A stretch of 64,000 bases of DNA from Streptomyces sp. 35G-GA-8 (GCF_023534745.1 NZ_JAMHJQ010000008.1:248406-312405), one strand, 5' to 3'; positions 54,818 through 63,937 are shown, numbered from the stretch's first letter. The notes: a model not told the origin generated them from the letters alone. Made by a program: numbers and translations.

Positions 54818-55371
54818 ACGTGTCCTTCCGGGTCGAGCGGCAGGCTGCACAGCGGGCACGGCGGGCGGCCGGCGTTGACCACGTCCAGGGCCCGCTTGGC
54901 GAAGGCCCTGGCCTGGGCACCGGTCAGCCGGACGCGGAGCATCGGCGGACCGTTCTCCTCGTCCTGGAGCAGTCGTTCCTCGGCCTCGGCGAGATCCTCG
55001 TCGCTGTCGGCGTCCAGCTCGACGAGCGCCTGGGCCTCGACGATCATGCGCTGTTCGTCGCCGTCCCAGGCCAGCGCCATCGTGCCGACCCGGAACTCCT
55101 CCTCCACCGGGGCGTCGAGCGGCGCGGAGTCGGAGACGTCGGAGGGTGCCATGGCGGGTACGGGGGCATTGCCGCCGGTACGGCGTACGACCTCGTCGAG
55201 CAGCTCATCGATCCGCTCGGCGAGCGCGGCCACCTGGGTCTTCTCCAGGGCGACGCTGGTGACGCGCCCTGCGGCGGAAGCCTGCAGGAAGAACGTACGG
55301 CGTCCAGGCAGCCCGACCGTGCCGGCCACGAAGCGGTCCGGTGGGTCGTAGAGGAACACCTGACGGGACAC
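54781..55371 (-). CDS. DUF3090 family protein
   Basis: This 196-residue protein begins VSRQVFLYDPPDRFVAGTVG, the conserved DUF3090 start. It ends with a cysteine cluster ([15 protein letters not shown]) that could bind zinc. GTG 55371 has GGGAG upstream; an ATG at 55416 would add 15 residues. It is translationally coupled to the kinase-like gene. Such pairs are conserved in actinobacteria next to mshC. Confidence 0.88.
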   Translation of the reverse strand: MSRQVFLYDPPDRFVAGTVGLPGRRTFFLQASAAGRVTSVALEKTQVAALAERIDELLDEVVRRTGGNAPVPAMAPSDVSDSAPLDAPVEEEFRVGTMALAWDGDEQRMIVEAQALVELDADSDEDLAEAEERLLQDEENGPPMLRVRLTGAQARAFAKRALDVVNAGRPPCPLCSLPLDPEGHVCPRQNGYRRGA

Positions 55372-55509
55372 GTCCTGATCTCCCTTGGAAATCGTCGGTA
55401 ACGGCACATCGGTCATGGCGATGGATCGGCACGCGCGATGGGCGGACCGCGGGTCCCGGGAAGCCCCGGGATCGCACGGACGGCGCGTCCACCCTACTGC
55501 GCGGAGCGA

Positions 55510-56196
55510 TCACGGTGCTCCCGCTCCGCCCCCCACGACACCGCTGCCGCCGCCGGTGTTCTCCCGCGGCGCCAGCCCGGCGAGATCGCCGGTGTCACCG
55601 AGCCGCAGCACAAAGGGGCGCAGCCGCGTGTAGCGGACCGCCGTGACCGAGCAGGGGTCCACATGGATCCGCTGGAAAAGATCCAGATGCATGCCCAGGG
55701 CGTCCGCCACGAGCGCCTTGATGATGTCCCCGTGCGAGCACATCAGGAAGACGGCGTCCTCACCGTGCTCCTCCTCCACGCGCGCGTTCCACTCCCGTAC
55801 GGCGTCCACCGCGCGCGTCTGCATCGCGCGCATCGACTCGCCCCCGGGGAACACGGCGGCCGAGGGATGCTGCTGGACGACGGTCATCAGCGGCTCGTCG
55901 GCCAGCTCGGCGAGCTTGCGGCCCGACCAGTCGCCGTAGTGGCACTCCCCGATCCGGTCGTCGGTCTGGACCGCCAGCTCCGGCCTGGCCTCCAGCAGCG
56001 GCTGAAGGGTCTCCCGACAGCGCTGCAACGGGCTGCTGACGACGGCGGCGATCGGCACCCCCGCCAGGCGTCCGGGCAGCGCCGCGGCCTGGGCGGCGCC
56101 GCGCTCGTCGAGGGCGACCCCCGGCGTCCAGCCCGCGAGCAGCCCCGCGGTGTTGGCGGTGGACCGTCCATGACGTACGAGGATCAATGTGGCCAT
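55510..56196 (-). CDS. Histidine phosphatase (phosphoglycerate-mutase family, MSMEG_4193-like)
   Basis: This 228-residue enzyme opens with LILVRHGRSTANTAGLL (catalytic His after RHG) and has CSHGDI as the second His motif plus the conserved Arg residues. It hydrolyses phosphate esters; the substrate is unknown. TACGCT (56209-56204, minus strand) ends 7 bases before the ATG, consistent with a leaderless mRNA. It lies upstream of DUF3090 on the same strand, separated by a gap of 138 bases. Confidence 0.9.
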   Translation of the reverse strand: MATLILVRHGRSTANTAGLLAGWTPGVALDERGAAQAAALPGRLAGVPIAAVVSSPLQRCRETLQPLLEARPELAVQTDDRIGECHYGDWSGRKLAELADEPLMTVVQQHPSAAVFPGGESMRAMQTRAVDAVREWNARVEEEHGEDAVFLMCSHGDIIKALVADALGMHLDLFQRIHVDPCSVTAVRYTRLRPFVLRLGDTGDLAGLAPRENTGGGSGVVGGGAGAP

Positions 56197-56289
56197 GCCC
56201 GCCAGCGTAGGCGGTCCGTACGGCGGCGTCATGGGCCGGTGCGGGCCCGGAGGATGCGGGCCGGACGCCGAGAGGGGAGAATGCCCGCC

Positions 56290-57321
56290 GTGATCGTGGA
56301 CTGTGCCATCTACCGCGACGGACGCCGTACCGACGGCCCCGCCGACTTCTCCGACGCCCTCGCCGAGGCGCGCGCCACGGGCGACGCGTTCCTCTGGCTC
56401 GGGCTGCACGAGGCCACGGCGCACGAGTTCGACCTCGTGAGCAGCGAGTTCGGGCTGCATCCGCTGGCCGTGGAGGACGCGCTCACCGCGCATCAGCGGC
56501 CCAAGCTGGAGATCTACGACGACTCGCTGTTCGTCGTGCTCAAACCGGTGCGGTACGACCACGAACGCGACATCGTCTCCTCCGGAGAGCTGATGGTCTT
56601 CGTCGGCGACTCCTTCGTGGTGACGGTCCGGCACGGCGGGAGCGCTCCGCTGACGGCCGTACGGCAACGGCTCGAAGCGGAGCCCGAGGTACTCAAGCAC
56701 GGACCCACGGCGGTCCTGTACGCGGTCAGCGACGCGGTCGTGGACGACTACATCGAGGTGGCCGGGGAGCTCCAGCTCGATCTGGAGGAGCTGGAGGAGC
56801 AGGTCTTCGCGCCGAACGGGGGCGACGGCGGATCCGGGTCGCGCAAGCCGGGACCGGGGTCGGGGCCGGGCTCGGTGATGTCGACCGCGGAACGGATCTA
56901 CAACTTCAAACGGCAGGTGATGGAGTTCCGCCGGGCCACCGGCCCGCTGGCGTCGCCGATGGCCCGGCTGGCGGGCCCCGGGGTGCCGTTCGTCGACACG
57001 GGCTCGCAGCTGTTCTTCCGGGACGTCAACGACCATCTGCTGCACGCCAATGAGCAGGTGGAGGGGCTGGACCGGCTGCTCTCCGACATCCTGGCGGCGC
57101 ATCTCGCGCAGATGGGCGTGCGGCAGAACGACGACATGCGGAAGATCTCGGCGTGGGCGGCCATGGCCGCCGTCCCCACGCTGGTCGCGGGGATCTACGG
57201 CATGAACTTCAGGTACATGCCGGAGCTGAGGTATGTGTGGGCGTATCCGGCGGTGCTCGTGTTCATGGTGGTCGTGGTCTTCGGGCTGCATCGGGCGTTC
57301 AAGCGTCGCGGCTGGCTCTGA
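56290..57321 (+). CDS. CorA-family magnesium/cobalt transporter
   Basis: This 343-residue protein has a large N-terminal cytosolic domain, a long helix (DLVSSEFGLHPLAVEDALTA through LEELEEQVFAPNGG), and two C-terminal membrane segments with the signature GMNF. A Gly/Ser/Pro-rich insert occurs around residue 180. GTG 56290 has GGGGAG 10 bases upstream; an ATG at 56281 (3 codons earlier) is nearer and possible. Confidence 0.92.
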   Translation: MIVDCAIYRDGRRTDGPADFSDALAEARATGDAFLWLGLHEATAHEFDLVSSEFGLHPLAVEDALTAHQRPKLEIYDDSLFVVLKPVRYDHERDIVSSGELMVFVGDSFVVTVRHGGSAPLTAVRQRLEAEPEVLKHGPTAVLYAVSDAVVDDYIEVAGELQLDLEELEEQVFAPNGGDGGSGSRKPGPGSGPGSVMSTAERIYNFKRQVMEFRRATGPLASPMARLAGPGVPFVDTGSQLFFRDVNDHLLHANEQVEGLDRLLSDILAAHLAQMGVRQNDDMRKISAWAAMAAVPTLVAGIYGMNFRYMPELRYVWAYPAVLVFMVVVVFGLHRAFKRRGWL

Positions 57322-57396
57322 CCCGCCATGCGTGGCCCCGACCCGCCGCGCGTGGCTCCGACCCGCCGCGCGTCAGGGGTTTGGAATCTCAGCGGC

Positions 57397-58182
57397 TCAG
57401 AAGGCCGGTGCGGCGGTCGCGGTCCCGCCGAGCGCGTCGCGCCGCTCGGGCATCACGAGCGTGACCATCCGGCGCCAGCCGATGAGCCGTTCGTACGCGT
57501 AGATCGCGTGGATCCCCGCCGCGAGTGCCGCCGACTTGGGCGCCGGCCAGCCGAGGATCCGGCCCATCCGGCCCATCACGGCCAGACTCACCTGACGGTA
57601 GACCCTGATCTCGGACAGGGCGCAGTGCCGCAGGGTGCGCTGGATCGTACGGCCATGGCCCGCGCGGGCCAGCCGCAGCAGCTCCTCGTGGCAGTAGGCG
57701 AGATGGTTGTCCTCGTCATTGCTGATCATCTTGACGGCCTTGCCGACCTCGGGGTTGTCGCCGAAGTATCTGACCAGCATCACCATCTGGTCGGCGGCCC
57801 GCTGTTCGGTGATCCGGCTGTGCGCGAGATAGACGAGGATGTCCTCCTCGGTCAGCGGTTCGTCACGGCGCAGCTTCGTGTGGGCGAGCCCGATGCCCTG
57901 CCGCTCCAGCAGCGTGGTGTAGTCCGTTTCCGCGGGTACCGCGACCGGCTGGAGACCGCGCTTGCGCAGCAGGGCGTTGAAGATCCGCCCGTGTTTGTCC
58001 TCGTCGGCGCCGTGCCGGGCGATCTTCGGAGCGAGATCCCGCATGGACCCCGGCACCAGGGCGGCGATCCGGCCGTTCTCCCATCCGCCCTGGGACTCGC
58101 CGCTGGCCGCGATGGAGCAGAACAGCCGGAAGGAACGATCGTCGTCCAGGATTTCCTGGAACAGGCTTCGGGCCGAGAGCAT
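57397..58182 (-). CDS. Ferritin-like domain protein (di-iron fold)
   Basis: This 261-residue protein has the helical bundle of ferritin-like proteins, with metal-ligand motifs GADEDKHGRIFNAL and ISNDEDNHLAYCHEELL. The usual two E-x-x-H pairs are visible as EDKH and NHLAYCHE. It may be an oxygenase or oxidoreductase; the substrate is unknown. ATG 58182 has GGAGGTG 7 bases upstream, while an ATG at 58197 would place that site inside the gene. Confidence 0.85.
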   Translation of the reverse strand: MLSARSLFQEILDDDRSFRLFCSIAASGESQGGWENGRIAALVPGSMRDLAPKIARHGADEDKHGRIFNALLRKRGLQPVAVPAETDYTTLLERQGIGLAHTKLRRDEPLTEEDILVYLAHSRITEQRAADQMVMLVRYFGDNPEVGKAVKMISNDEDNHLAYCHEELLRLARAGHGRTIQRTLRHCALSEIRVYRQVSLAVMGRMGRILGWPAPKSAALAAGIHAIYAYERLIGWRRMVTLVMPERRDALGGTATAAPAF

Positions 58183-58530
58183 CACTGCCACCTCCATACA
58201 GACATCCGCAGAAACCGAGTCAAATGGGGTGCGGGGGAACAGGCAACAGCTACGCCGGGCCGCTGAGCCGAAAGAAGGAGCGTGAACGAAGCCCCGGCGC
58301 GTAACCGAGCGGGCCCGGAGGCGTTGTCGTACATGACGGCCGTGGCGGGGAAGACCCCCCGAGCCCCCACCACGGCCGGAGACTTCCGGCCGGCCGCCCG
58401 CATACCTCTCCGTACGTCACCGCGGACGTCGCGTACGAGCGCGCCGGTCCGGTAGCCCGTTCGGGCTATGCCGACCACACGGACCGGGACGGATCGGACC
58501 GGGACGGATAGCGGACAAGAGTCAGGGCGG
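58183..58530. other. Intergenic region with overlapping hairpins
   Basis: This region holds the promoter of the ferritin-like gene and the end of the LLM gene. CGGCCGTGG (58337-58345) can pair with CCACGGCCG (58370-58378), while CGGCCGGA (58373-58380) can pair with TCCGGCCG (58385-58392); the two stems exclude each other. TAGCCCG-TT-CGGGCTA (58453-58468) is a smaller hairpin near the LLM stop. No gene is convincing. Confidence 0.45.
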
Positions 58531-59583
58531 CTACGACACCAGCCCGGCGCGCTCCAGGGCCTCCGTGCCCACGCGGAGCGCGGCGATCCGCTCGTCGAGC
58601 GTGAAGCCGGACGGTGCGAGCGTCAGCGTGGTGACACCGGCGGCGGCGTACGCCCCCATCCGGTCGGCGATCCGCTCGACGGAGCCGAGCAGTGTGGTCG
58701 AGTCGATCAGCTCGTGCGGTACGGCCGCCGCCGCGCCGTTCTTGTCGCCCGCGAGGTACTTGTCCTGGATCTCGGTGGCCTCCTTCTCATACCCCATGCG
58801 CCGGGCGAGCTGGTTGTAGAAGTTCTGCTTGCGGCTGCCCATCCCGCCCACATAGAGCGCGGTGTACGGACGGAAGACATCGGCCAGCGCGTTGATGTCC
58901 TCGCCGACCGCGATCGGCACGGTGGGGCAGACGTCGAAGCCGTCCATGGTCAGCCCGGCCTTCTCGCGGCCCGCCCGCAGATGCCGGACCGCCGTGTCCT
59001 CCAGATGCTCGGCGGAGGGGAAGATCAGCAGCGCGCCGTCGGCGATCTCGCCGGTCTGCTCCAGGTTCTTGGGGCCGATCGCGGCGATGTAGAGCGGGAT
59101 GCGCTCGCGCTCCGGGTGGACGGTGAGCTTCAGCGGCTTGCCGGGGCCGCCGGGCAGCGGCAGCGTCCAGTGCTCGCCCTCGTACGACAGCCGCTCGCGG
59201 GTCATGGCCCCGCGGACGATCTCCACATACTCCCGGGTGCGGGCGAGCGGCTTGTCGAACTTCACTCCGTACCAGCCCTCGGAGACCTGCGGGCCCGAGA
59301 CGCCGAGGCCGAGCCGGAACCGGCCGCCGGAGAGGGAGTCGAGGGTGGCGGCGGTCATGGCCGTCATCGTGGGCTGGCGTGCCGGGATCTGAAGGATCGC
59401 GGAACCGACGTCGATGCTCTCGGTCTGCGCGGCGACCCAGCTCAGTACGGTCGGCGCGTCGGAGCCGTACGCCTCGGCGGCCCAGCAGACGTCGTAGCCG
59501 AGCCGGTCCGCCTCCTGCGCGACGGCGAGGTTGTCGCCGTCCATCCCCGCGCCCCAGTATCCGAGGTTGATGCCGAGCCGCAT
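58531..59583 (-). CDS. LLM class F420-dependent oxidoreductase
   Basis: This 350-residue TIM-barrel enzyme resembles luciferase-like, F420-dependent oxidoreductases. Motifs are LGINLGYWGAGMDGDNLAVA, SLSGGRFRLGLGVSGPQVSEG and YIAAIGPKNLEQTGEIADGA. It reduces or oxidises an unknown substrate with coenzyme F420 or FMN. ATG 59583 has AAGGGAG 6 bases upstream. It is divergent from the aldo/keto reductase gene. Confidence 0.92.
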   Translation of the reverse strand: MRLGINLGYWGAGMDGDNLAVAQEADRLGYDVCWAAEAYGSDAPTVLSWVAAQTESIDVGSAILQIPARQPTMTAMTAATLDSLSGGRFRLGLGVSGPQVSEGWYGVKFDKPLARTREYVEIVRGAMTRERLSYEGEHWTLPLPGGPGKPLKLTVHPERERIPLYIAAIGPKNLEQTGEIADGALLIFPSAEHLEDTAVRHLRAGREKAGLTMDGFDVCPTVPIAVGEDINALADVFRPYTALYVGGMGSRKQNFYNQLARRMGYEKEATEIQDKYLAGDKNGAAAAVPHELIDSTTLLGSVERIADRMGAYAAAGVTTLTLAPSGFTLDERIAALRVGTEALERAGLVS

Positions 59584-59711
59584 AACCACTCCCTTACCGA
59601 TGAGTAACGTCCCTGTGCCCGGGACTCTAGCGCGCGATACGGGCATCCGTCAGGGGCGGGTTGTCCACAGGCTCTCTCCGCGTGGGGCCGTGGCCAGTAA
59701 TCTCAGCAGCC

Positions 59712-60695
59712 ATGGAGCAGAGGCATCTCGGCCGAACCGGCCTGCGCGTGTCCAGAATCGGGCTCGGCACCCTGACCTGGGGGCGGGACACCGACGAGCA
59801 CGACGCCGCCGACCAGATGAAGGCCTTCTGGGAAGCGGGCGGCACGCTGATCGACACGGCGGACGTGTACGGCGGCGGGGAGGCCGAATATCTGCTCGGT
59901 CAACTCGTCGAACGGCTCGTTCCGCGCCGCGATCTGATCATCGCGACCAAGGCCGGGAGTGTGCCCGATCCCTACCGGCGCTTCGACGGTTCGCGCGGAC
60001 ATCTGCTCGCCGCGCTGGACGCGTCCCTGGAGCGGCTCGGCACGGACTATGTGGATCTGTGGCAGATCCACGCCTTCGACACCGGCACACCGCTGGAGGA
60101 GACGCTCCACGCGCTCGACATCGCGGTCACCAGCGGGCGGGCCCGGTACGCGGGGGTGTCGAACTTCTGCGGCTGGCAGCTGGCCAAGGCCGCCACCTGG
60201 CAGCTCGCCTCACCCGGTATACGGACCCGGCTGGCCAGCAGTCAGATGGAGTACTCACTGCTGCAACGCGGGGTGGAGCGGGAGGTGCTGCCCGCCGCGA
60301 TCGATCTGGGGGTCGGGCTGCTGCCCTCGTCACCGCTGGGGCGCGGGGTGCTCACCGGCAAGTACCGGCACACCACACCGCCCGATTCCCGGGGCGCCTC
60401 CGAGCTGTTGGCCCCGTTCGTCGAGCCGTATCTGGACGAGCCGGCGAGCCGGATCGTGGACGCGGTCGCGACGGCGGCGGAAGGGCTCGCCACGACCCCC
60501 TTGGCAGTGGCGCTGGCATGGGTACGGGACCGCCCCGGGGTCGTGGCACCGATCATCGGCGCGCGCAACGCGCAGCAGCTCACGGCCGCTCTGTCAGTGG
60601 AGAGCCTTAGTCTTCCTGACGAGATCTGCCAGGCGCTCGACGATGTGTCGGCGCCCGTGCACCGCTATCCCGACCAGGACTGGAGCACGCTGTGA
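59712..60695 (+). CDS. Aldo/keto reductase
   Basis: This 327-residue TIM-barrel enzyme has the catalytic set DTADVYGGGEAEYLLG (Asp, Tyr), IIATKAGSVP (Lys) and DLWQIHAFD (His). It uses NADPH to reduce aldehydes or ketones; the substrate is unknown. ATG 59712 lies 8 bases after TAATCT (59698-59703) with no ribosome binding site, suggesting leaderless translation. It overlaps the next gene by 4 bases (GTGA), so they are coupled. Confidence 0.93.
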   Translation: MEQRHLGRTGLRVSRIGLGTLTWGRDTDEHDAADQMKAFWEAGGTLIDTADVYGGGEAEYLLGQLVERLVPRRDLIIATKAGSVPDPYRRFDGSRGHLLAALDASLERLGTDYVDLWQIHAFDTGTPLEETLHALDIAVTSGRARYAGVSNFCGWQLAKAATWQLASPGIRTRLASSQMEYSLLQRGVEREVLPAAIDLGVGLLPSSPLGRGVLTGKYRHTTPPDSRGASELLAPFVEPYLDEPASRIVDAVATAAEGLATTPLAVALAWVRDRPGVVAPIIGARNAQQLTAALSVESLSLPDEICQALDDVSAPVHRYPDQDWSTL

Positions 60696-62938
60696 GTACG
60701 GACCGCGACACCGCCGCGGGGGCGGCCGAGACCGCCACTGAGCACGCCACGGAGGACGCGGAAGGCCCCGGCACGGACAGTCCCGGCGCGGACAGTCCCG
60801 GCGCGGACGCGCCGGACGCGGAGGGCGGGACGGCCGCGGCCGAGGTGTCCGAGGCCGCGGCCGAGCTGGCCGCGCAGCGGGAGCTGCGGGAGCGGATCGA
60901 GCAGCGCAAGGCGGAGAAGGCCGGCCCCATCGCCGCCGGCACGAAACTGAGCGGGCAGGCCGCCGATCTGCTCGCCGCCGTACGCGCCGTGGAGAGCGGC
61001 GCGCCCGTGGACCGGTCGCTGCTGGGCCCGCGCGCGTCCGCCGCCCCGGAGCGCGCCCAGCCGTCTCCGCGCGCCGCTGAGCCCGCGTCGGCCGCTCCCT
61101 CGGGCCCCTCGCCGGGCCTCTCGCCCGCGCCCGCGTCGGCCTCGCGCGCCGTCCCTGCCGAGGCGGTGTCCGCCGTACGGGCCGTGCTGGCGCGAGGCGG
61201 TGCGCCGGAGGCGCTCGCGGGGCAGGTCGCCACCGCGCTCGGGGAGCAGGCGGCGGAGGTGCTGCGCGAGGACCCGTGGCTGCTGCTCGGTGTCGCCGGG
61301 GTACGGCCCGAGCAGGCCGACGGGTTCGCGCGCGCCCTGCTCGGGGCGGCCTGCGGCCCCGGTGACGAACGGCGGGCCGCCGCGCTCGTCGGCTGGCTGC
61401 TGGAACGGGCCGCGCTCCAGGGCCACACCGCGCTTGAGGCCGCGTCGGTACGGGACACCCTGGCCGAACACGCGGTGCCCGACCCTCACGAGGCGGTGCG
61501 GCACGCGATCGCCGAGGGCGCGGTGCTGGTGTTCCAGGAGGGCGCGGAGGACAGCTTCGGAGGCGGTTTCGAGGACGGCTTCGAGGAGGATTCCCCGGCC
61601 GTCGCGGAGGAGAGCGAGGCCGGAGCGGACGAGGAGCCCGCCGACGGCACCGACCCGGCCGAGGCCGGTCCGCCGGCCCCCGTGCTGCTCGGGCTCGACC
61701 GGTACGCGCTCGCCGAGGAGAGCCTGGCCGACGGGCTCGCGCGGCTGGTCAGGACCGGGCCCGAGGACTCCTGGGACGAGGCCGCGGCAAAGGCCCCGCG
61801 CGCGGCGGCGGAGCTGATCCGCGCGGTCGCCGGCCATGGGCTCGTGCTGCACACCGGCGGTGAGGCCGCGCGCGCCGAGCCGGTCGCCCTGGCCGGGGCG
61901 GCCCGCGCGCTCGGGGTGCGCGCGGTCGTCGCGACGCACAGCGAGAACGGCCGTGACCGACTGGACGCGGCGGCGGGAGCCGTCACCGTGGCCGGGCTGC
62001 TGGCGGGCGCGGAAGGCCCCGGACGGTACGCGGACGGCCTGTTCGCGCTCGATCTCCTGGTCGTCCTGGACGCGCCGCAGCTCGATGTCGAGACGGCCGC
62101 GATGATCGTCGAGTCCCTGCCCGACGGCAGCCGTCTGGTCCTCAGCGGTGACCCCGGAGTCCTGTGGTCGGCGGGCGCGGGCCGGGTGTTCGCCGATCTG
62201 CTGGCCGCCGGGGTGTGCCCGCGGCTCGCCTCCCGTACCCCCGACCCGGGGCCGGTCGGCGAGTTGGTCTCGGGCATCGGCATCGGTGAGCTGCAGCAGG
62301 TCGACGCCCCCGGCAAGGAGGTCGTGATCGTTCCGGTGCGGGACGCGGGCGAGGCGGTGCACCGCACGGTGCAGTTGGTGGCCGAGTCGGTGCCGCGCGC
62401 CTTCGGGGTGGACGCCGGGCAGACACAGGTGATCACCGTGGGCCATGGCGGCTCGGCGGGCACCCGCGCGCTGAACACGGCGCTCAAGGAGCGGCTCAAC
62501 CCCGGTCCCGGCCGGTTCGGCGGCTTCGATCCGGGTGACAGGATCGCCTACGTACCGTCGCCCGGCCGGACGCTCCAGGGGGCGGTGGTCGCCGCGGACG
62601 CCGAGGGGCTGCGTCTCGACTGCGCGGGCACGGAGGTCGTCGTGGCCAGGGACCGGGTGGAGTCGGCCGTACGCCACGGCTGGGCGCTCACCGCGCACCA
62701 GGCGGCGGGGATGCGCTGGCCCGCGGCGGTCGTGGTGCTCCCCGGCGACGCCGCGCGGGGGCTGAGCCGCCCATGGGTCTATACGGCGTTCAGCCGGGGC
62801 GATCGCCATCTGTCGGTGGTGCACGGCGTCGACCAGGCGCTCGCGCGTGCCGTGACGGACGTCCCGTCCCAGGAGCGGACCACCAGACTGCGCCCGCTGA
62901 TCGAGGGCCTGCTGGCCCCGGCGGTGCAGCCGGGCTGA
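60692..62938 (+). CDS. Degenerate RecD2-like protein with helix-hairpin-helix region
   Basis: This 748-residue protein has a disordered Ala/Glu/Pro-rich N-terminus (about 1-170), a HhH-type region (about 175-240), and a RecD2-like helicase core. The Walker A position reads HTGGEAARAEP instead of GGPGTGKT, so the Lys is lost; the Walker B region is VVLDAPQLD instead of a DEAS box. Later motifs (LVLSGDPGVLWSAGAGRVFA; GWALTAHQAAGMRW; WVYTAFSRG) keep the fold but not the key charged residues. It is probably no active helicase and may bind DNA. It is coupled to the aldo/keto reductase gene. Confidence 0.85.
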   Translation: MSTDRDTAAGAAETATEHATEDAEGPGTDSPGADSPGADAPDAEGGTAAAEVSEAAAELAAQRELRERIEQRKAEKAGPIAAGTKLSGQAADLLAAVRAVESGAPVDRSLLGPRASAAPERAQPSPRAAEPASAAPSGPSPGLSPAPASASRAVPAEAVSAVRAVLARGGAPEALAGQVATALGEQAAEVLREDPWLLLGVAGVRPEQADGFARALLGAACGPGDERRAAALVGWLLERAALQGHTALEAASVRDTLAEHAVPDPHEAVRHAIAEGAVLVFQEGAEDSFGGGFEDGFEEDSPAVAEESEAGADEEPADGTDPAEAGPPAPVLLGLDRYALAEESLADGLARLVRTGPEDSWDEAAAKAPRAAAELIRAVAGHGLVLHTGGEAARAEPVALAGAARALGVRAVVATHSENGRDRLDAAAGAVTVAGLLAGAEGPGRYADGLFALDLLVVLDAPQLDVETAAMIVESLPDGSRLVLSGDPGVLWSAGAGRVFADLLAAGVCPRLASRTPDPGPVGELVSGIGIGELQQVDAPGKEVVIVPVRDAGEAVHRTVQLVAESVPRAFGVDAGQTQVITVGHGGSAGTRALNTALKERLNPGPGRFGGFDPGDRIAYVPSPGRTLQGAVVAADAEGLRLDCAGTEVVVARDRVESAVRHGWALTAHQAAGMRWPAAVVVLPGDAARGLSRPWVYTAFSRGDRHLSVVHGVDQALARAVTDVPSQERTTRLRPLIEGLLAPAVQPG

Positions 62939-63033
62939 GCCGCGCCCGGGTCGACCAGACCGCATGTCGACCAGGCCGCATCCGGGACGTCCGTACCGCC
63001 CGCGCCGCGCCCGTCGGCGCGGGCGGTACGGCG

Positions 63034-63684
63034 TCAGGCGTCCTGTTCCTCCAGGTCGTCGATGTCCGCGTCGAGATCGTCCTCGTCGAAGACCGCGCTG
63101 ACATCGAAGCGGCAGACCACCTGCTGGGGATCGGCCTGGTCGAAGGGGGCCGAAAGCCACTCCCCCGGCTCGGGGAGGTCGTCCGCGGCGGACACCCAGA
63201 GGGTGGAGTCGCCCTCCTCAAGGCCGAACTCCTTGTGACGGGAGGCGATCTCGTCCGGTTCGTACTCACCGAAGAGCACACCGAGGGCGGCGTGCACACT
63301 GCCGCCCGCCACTCCTCCGTTGTCGGTGTCCCCTTCCACATCGGCGATGCGCTGTGCCTGTGCGAGCAGCCGCTGCGGCTCCACGACCGCGTAGTCACGC
63401 CGGATCAGCACGCTGAGGGCGTTGGGCTCCTCGGGACCGTTGTAGGGCGGCAGTGAGTCGTCCGGGTCCGGGATCTCGAAGGGGGTGACTTCGTCGTACC
63501 GGTTGTAAAGCCGCTCGTCATAGACCTCGGCCGCGACGGCGAGGGCGTTGAACGCGTCGGAAACAGCCGGGTCGTCCTCACCCGTGCGGTGTTCGACCGC
63601 CGCGAGATGGCGGTCCAGAGCTACCTTGACCGCCTCGGCGGCAGCGCGTACCTCGGCAGCGGTGGGCTGCGCAGCATCAGACAT
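63034..63684 (-). CDS. Conserved acidic protein of unknown function
   Basis: This 216-residue protein is strongly acidic, especially at the C-terminus (DEDDLDADIDDLEEQ). It starts MSDAAQPTAAEVRAAAEAVK with an amphipathic helical N-terminal half. I recognise no named domain. ATG 63684 is 7 bases after TAGCGT (63697-63692, minus strand), with no ribosome binding site, so the mRNA looks leaderless. It is divergent from the DUF5703 gene. Confidence 0.8.
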   Translation of the reverse strand: MSDAAQPTAAEVRAAAEAVKVALDRHLAAVEHRTGEDDPAVSDAFNALAVAAEVYDERLYNRYDEVTPFEIPDPDDSLPPYNGPEEPNALSVLIRRDYAVVEPQRLLAQAQRIADVEGDTDNGGVAGGSVHAALGVLFGEYEPDEIASRHKEFGLEEGDSTLWVSAADDLPEPGEWLSAPFDQADPQQVVCRFDVSAVFDEDDLDADIDDLEEQDA

Positions 63685-63731
63685 AGTGCAGACGCTATCC
63701 GTACCGGGGCTCTGCCCGCACAATAGATGCG

Positions 63732-63920
63732 ATGCCGGAATACGAATTTGTCGACGTGTACGTGCCGCGCGGGGTCTCCCGCAAGGAAGCGGCGCGTCTG
63801 CTCACCGACCATGCCGAGTACGGGCACTGGGAATTGGACCGTCTGAGCCTGCACCGGGACGGCAGCCGCAGGGTACGGCTGCGCCGACGCATCATCCGTC
63901 AGGTGCGCGCCACCTGGTGA
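63732..63920 (+). CDS. DUF5703 family small protein
   Basis: This 62-residue protein begins MPEYEFVDVYVPRGVSRKEA and ends in a basic stretch (RVRLRRRIIRQVRATW). The family is common in Streptomyces, function unknown; the basic tail suggests nucleic-acid binding. ATG 63732 lies 7 bases after CACAAT (63719-63724) with no ribosome binding site, suggesting leaderless translation. Confidence 0.8.
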   Translation: MPEYEFVDVYVPRGVSRKEAARLLTDHAEYGHWELDRLSLHRDGSRRVRLRRRIIRQVRATW

Positions 63921-63937
63921 GGGTGAGTACGACGGAA

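Noticed and set aside
58182-58478. 98-codon minus-strand frame upstream of the ferritin-like gene
   Set aside because: No ribosome binding site or conserved features; the sequence has hairpins and the frame would run over the ferritin-like gene's start region.
60665-63160. 831-codon minus-strand frame across the RecD2-like gene
   Set aside because: The plus-strand gene is coupled to its upstream neighbour and shows RecD2-like order; the opposite frame is Arg/Gly-rich and overlaps two real genes.
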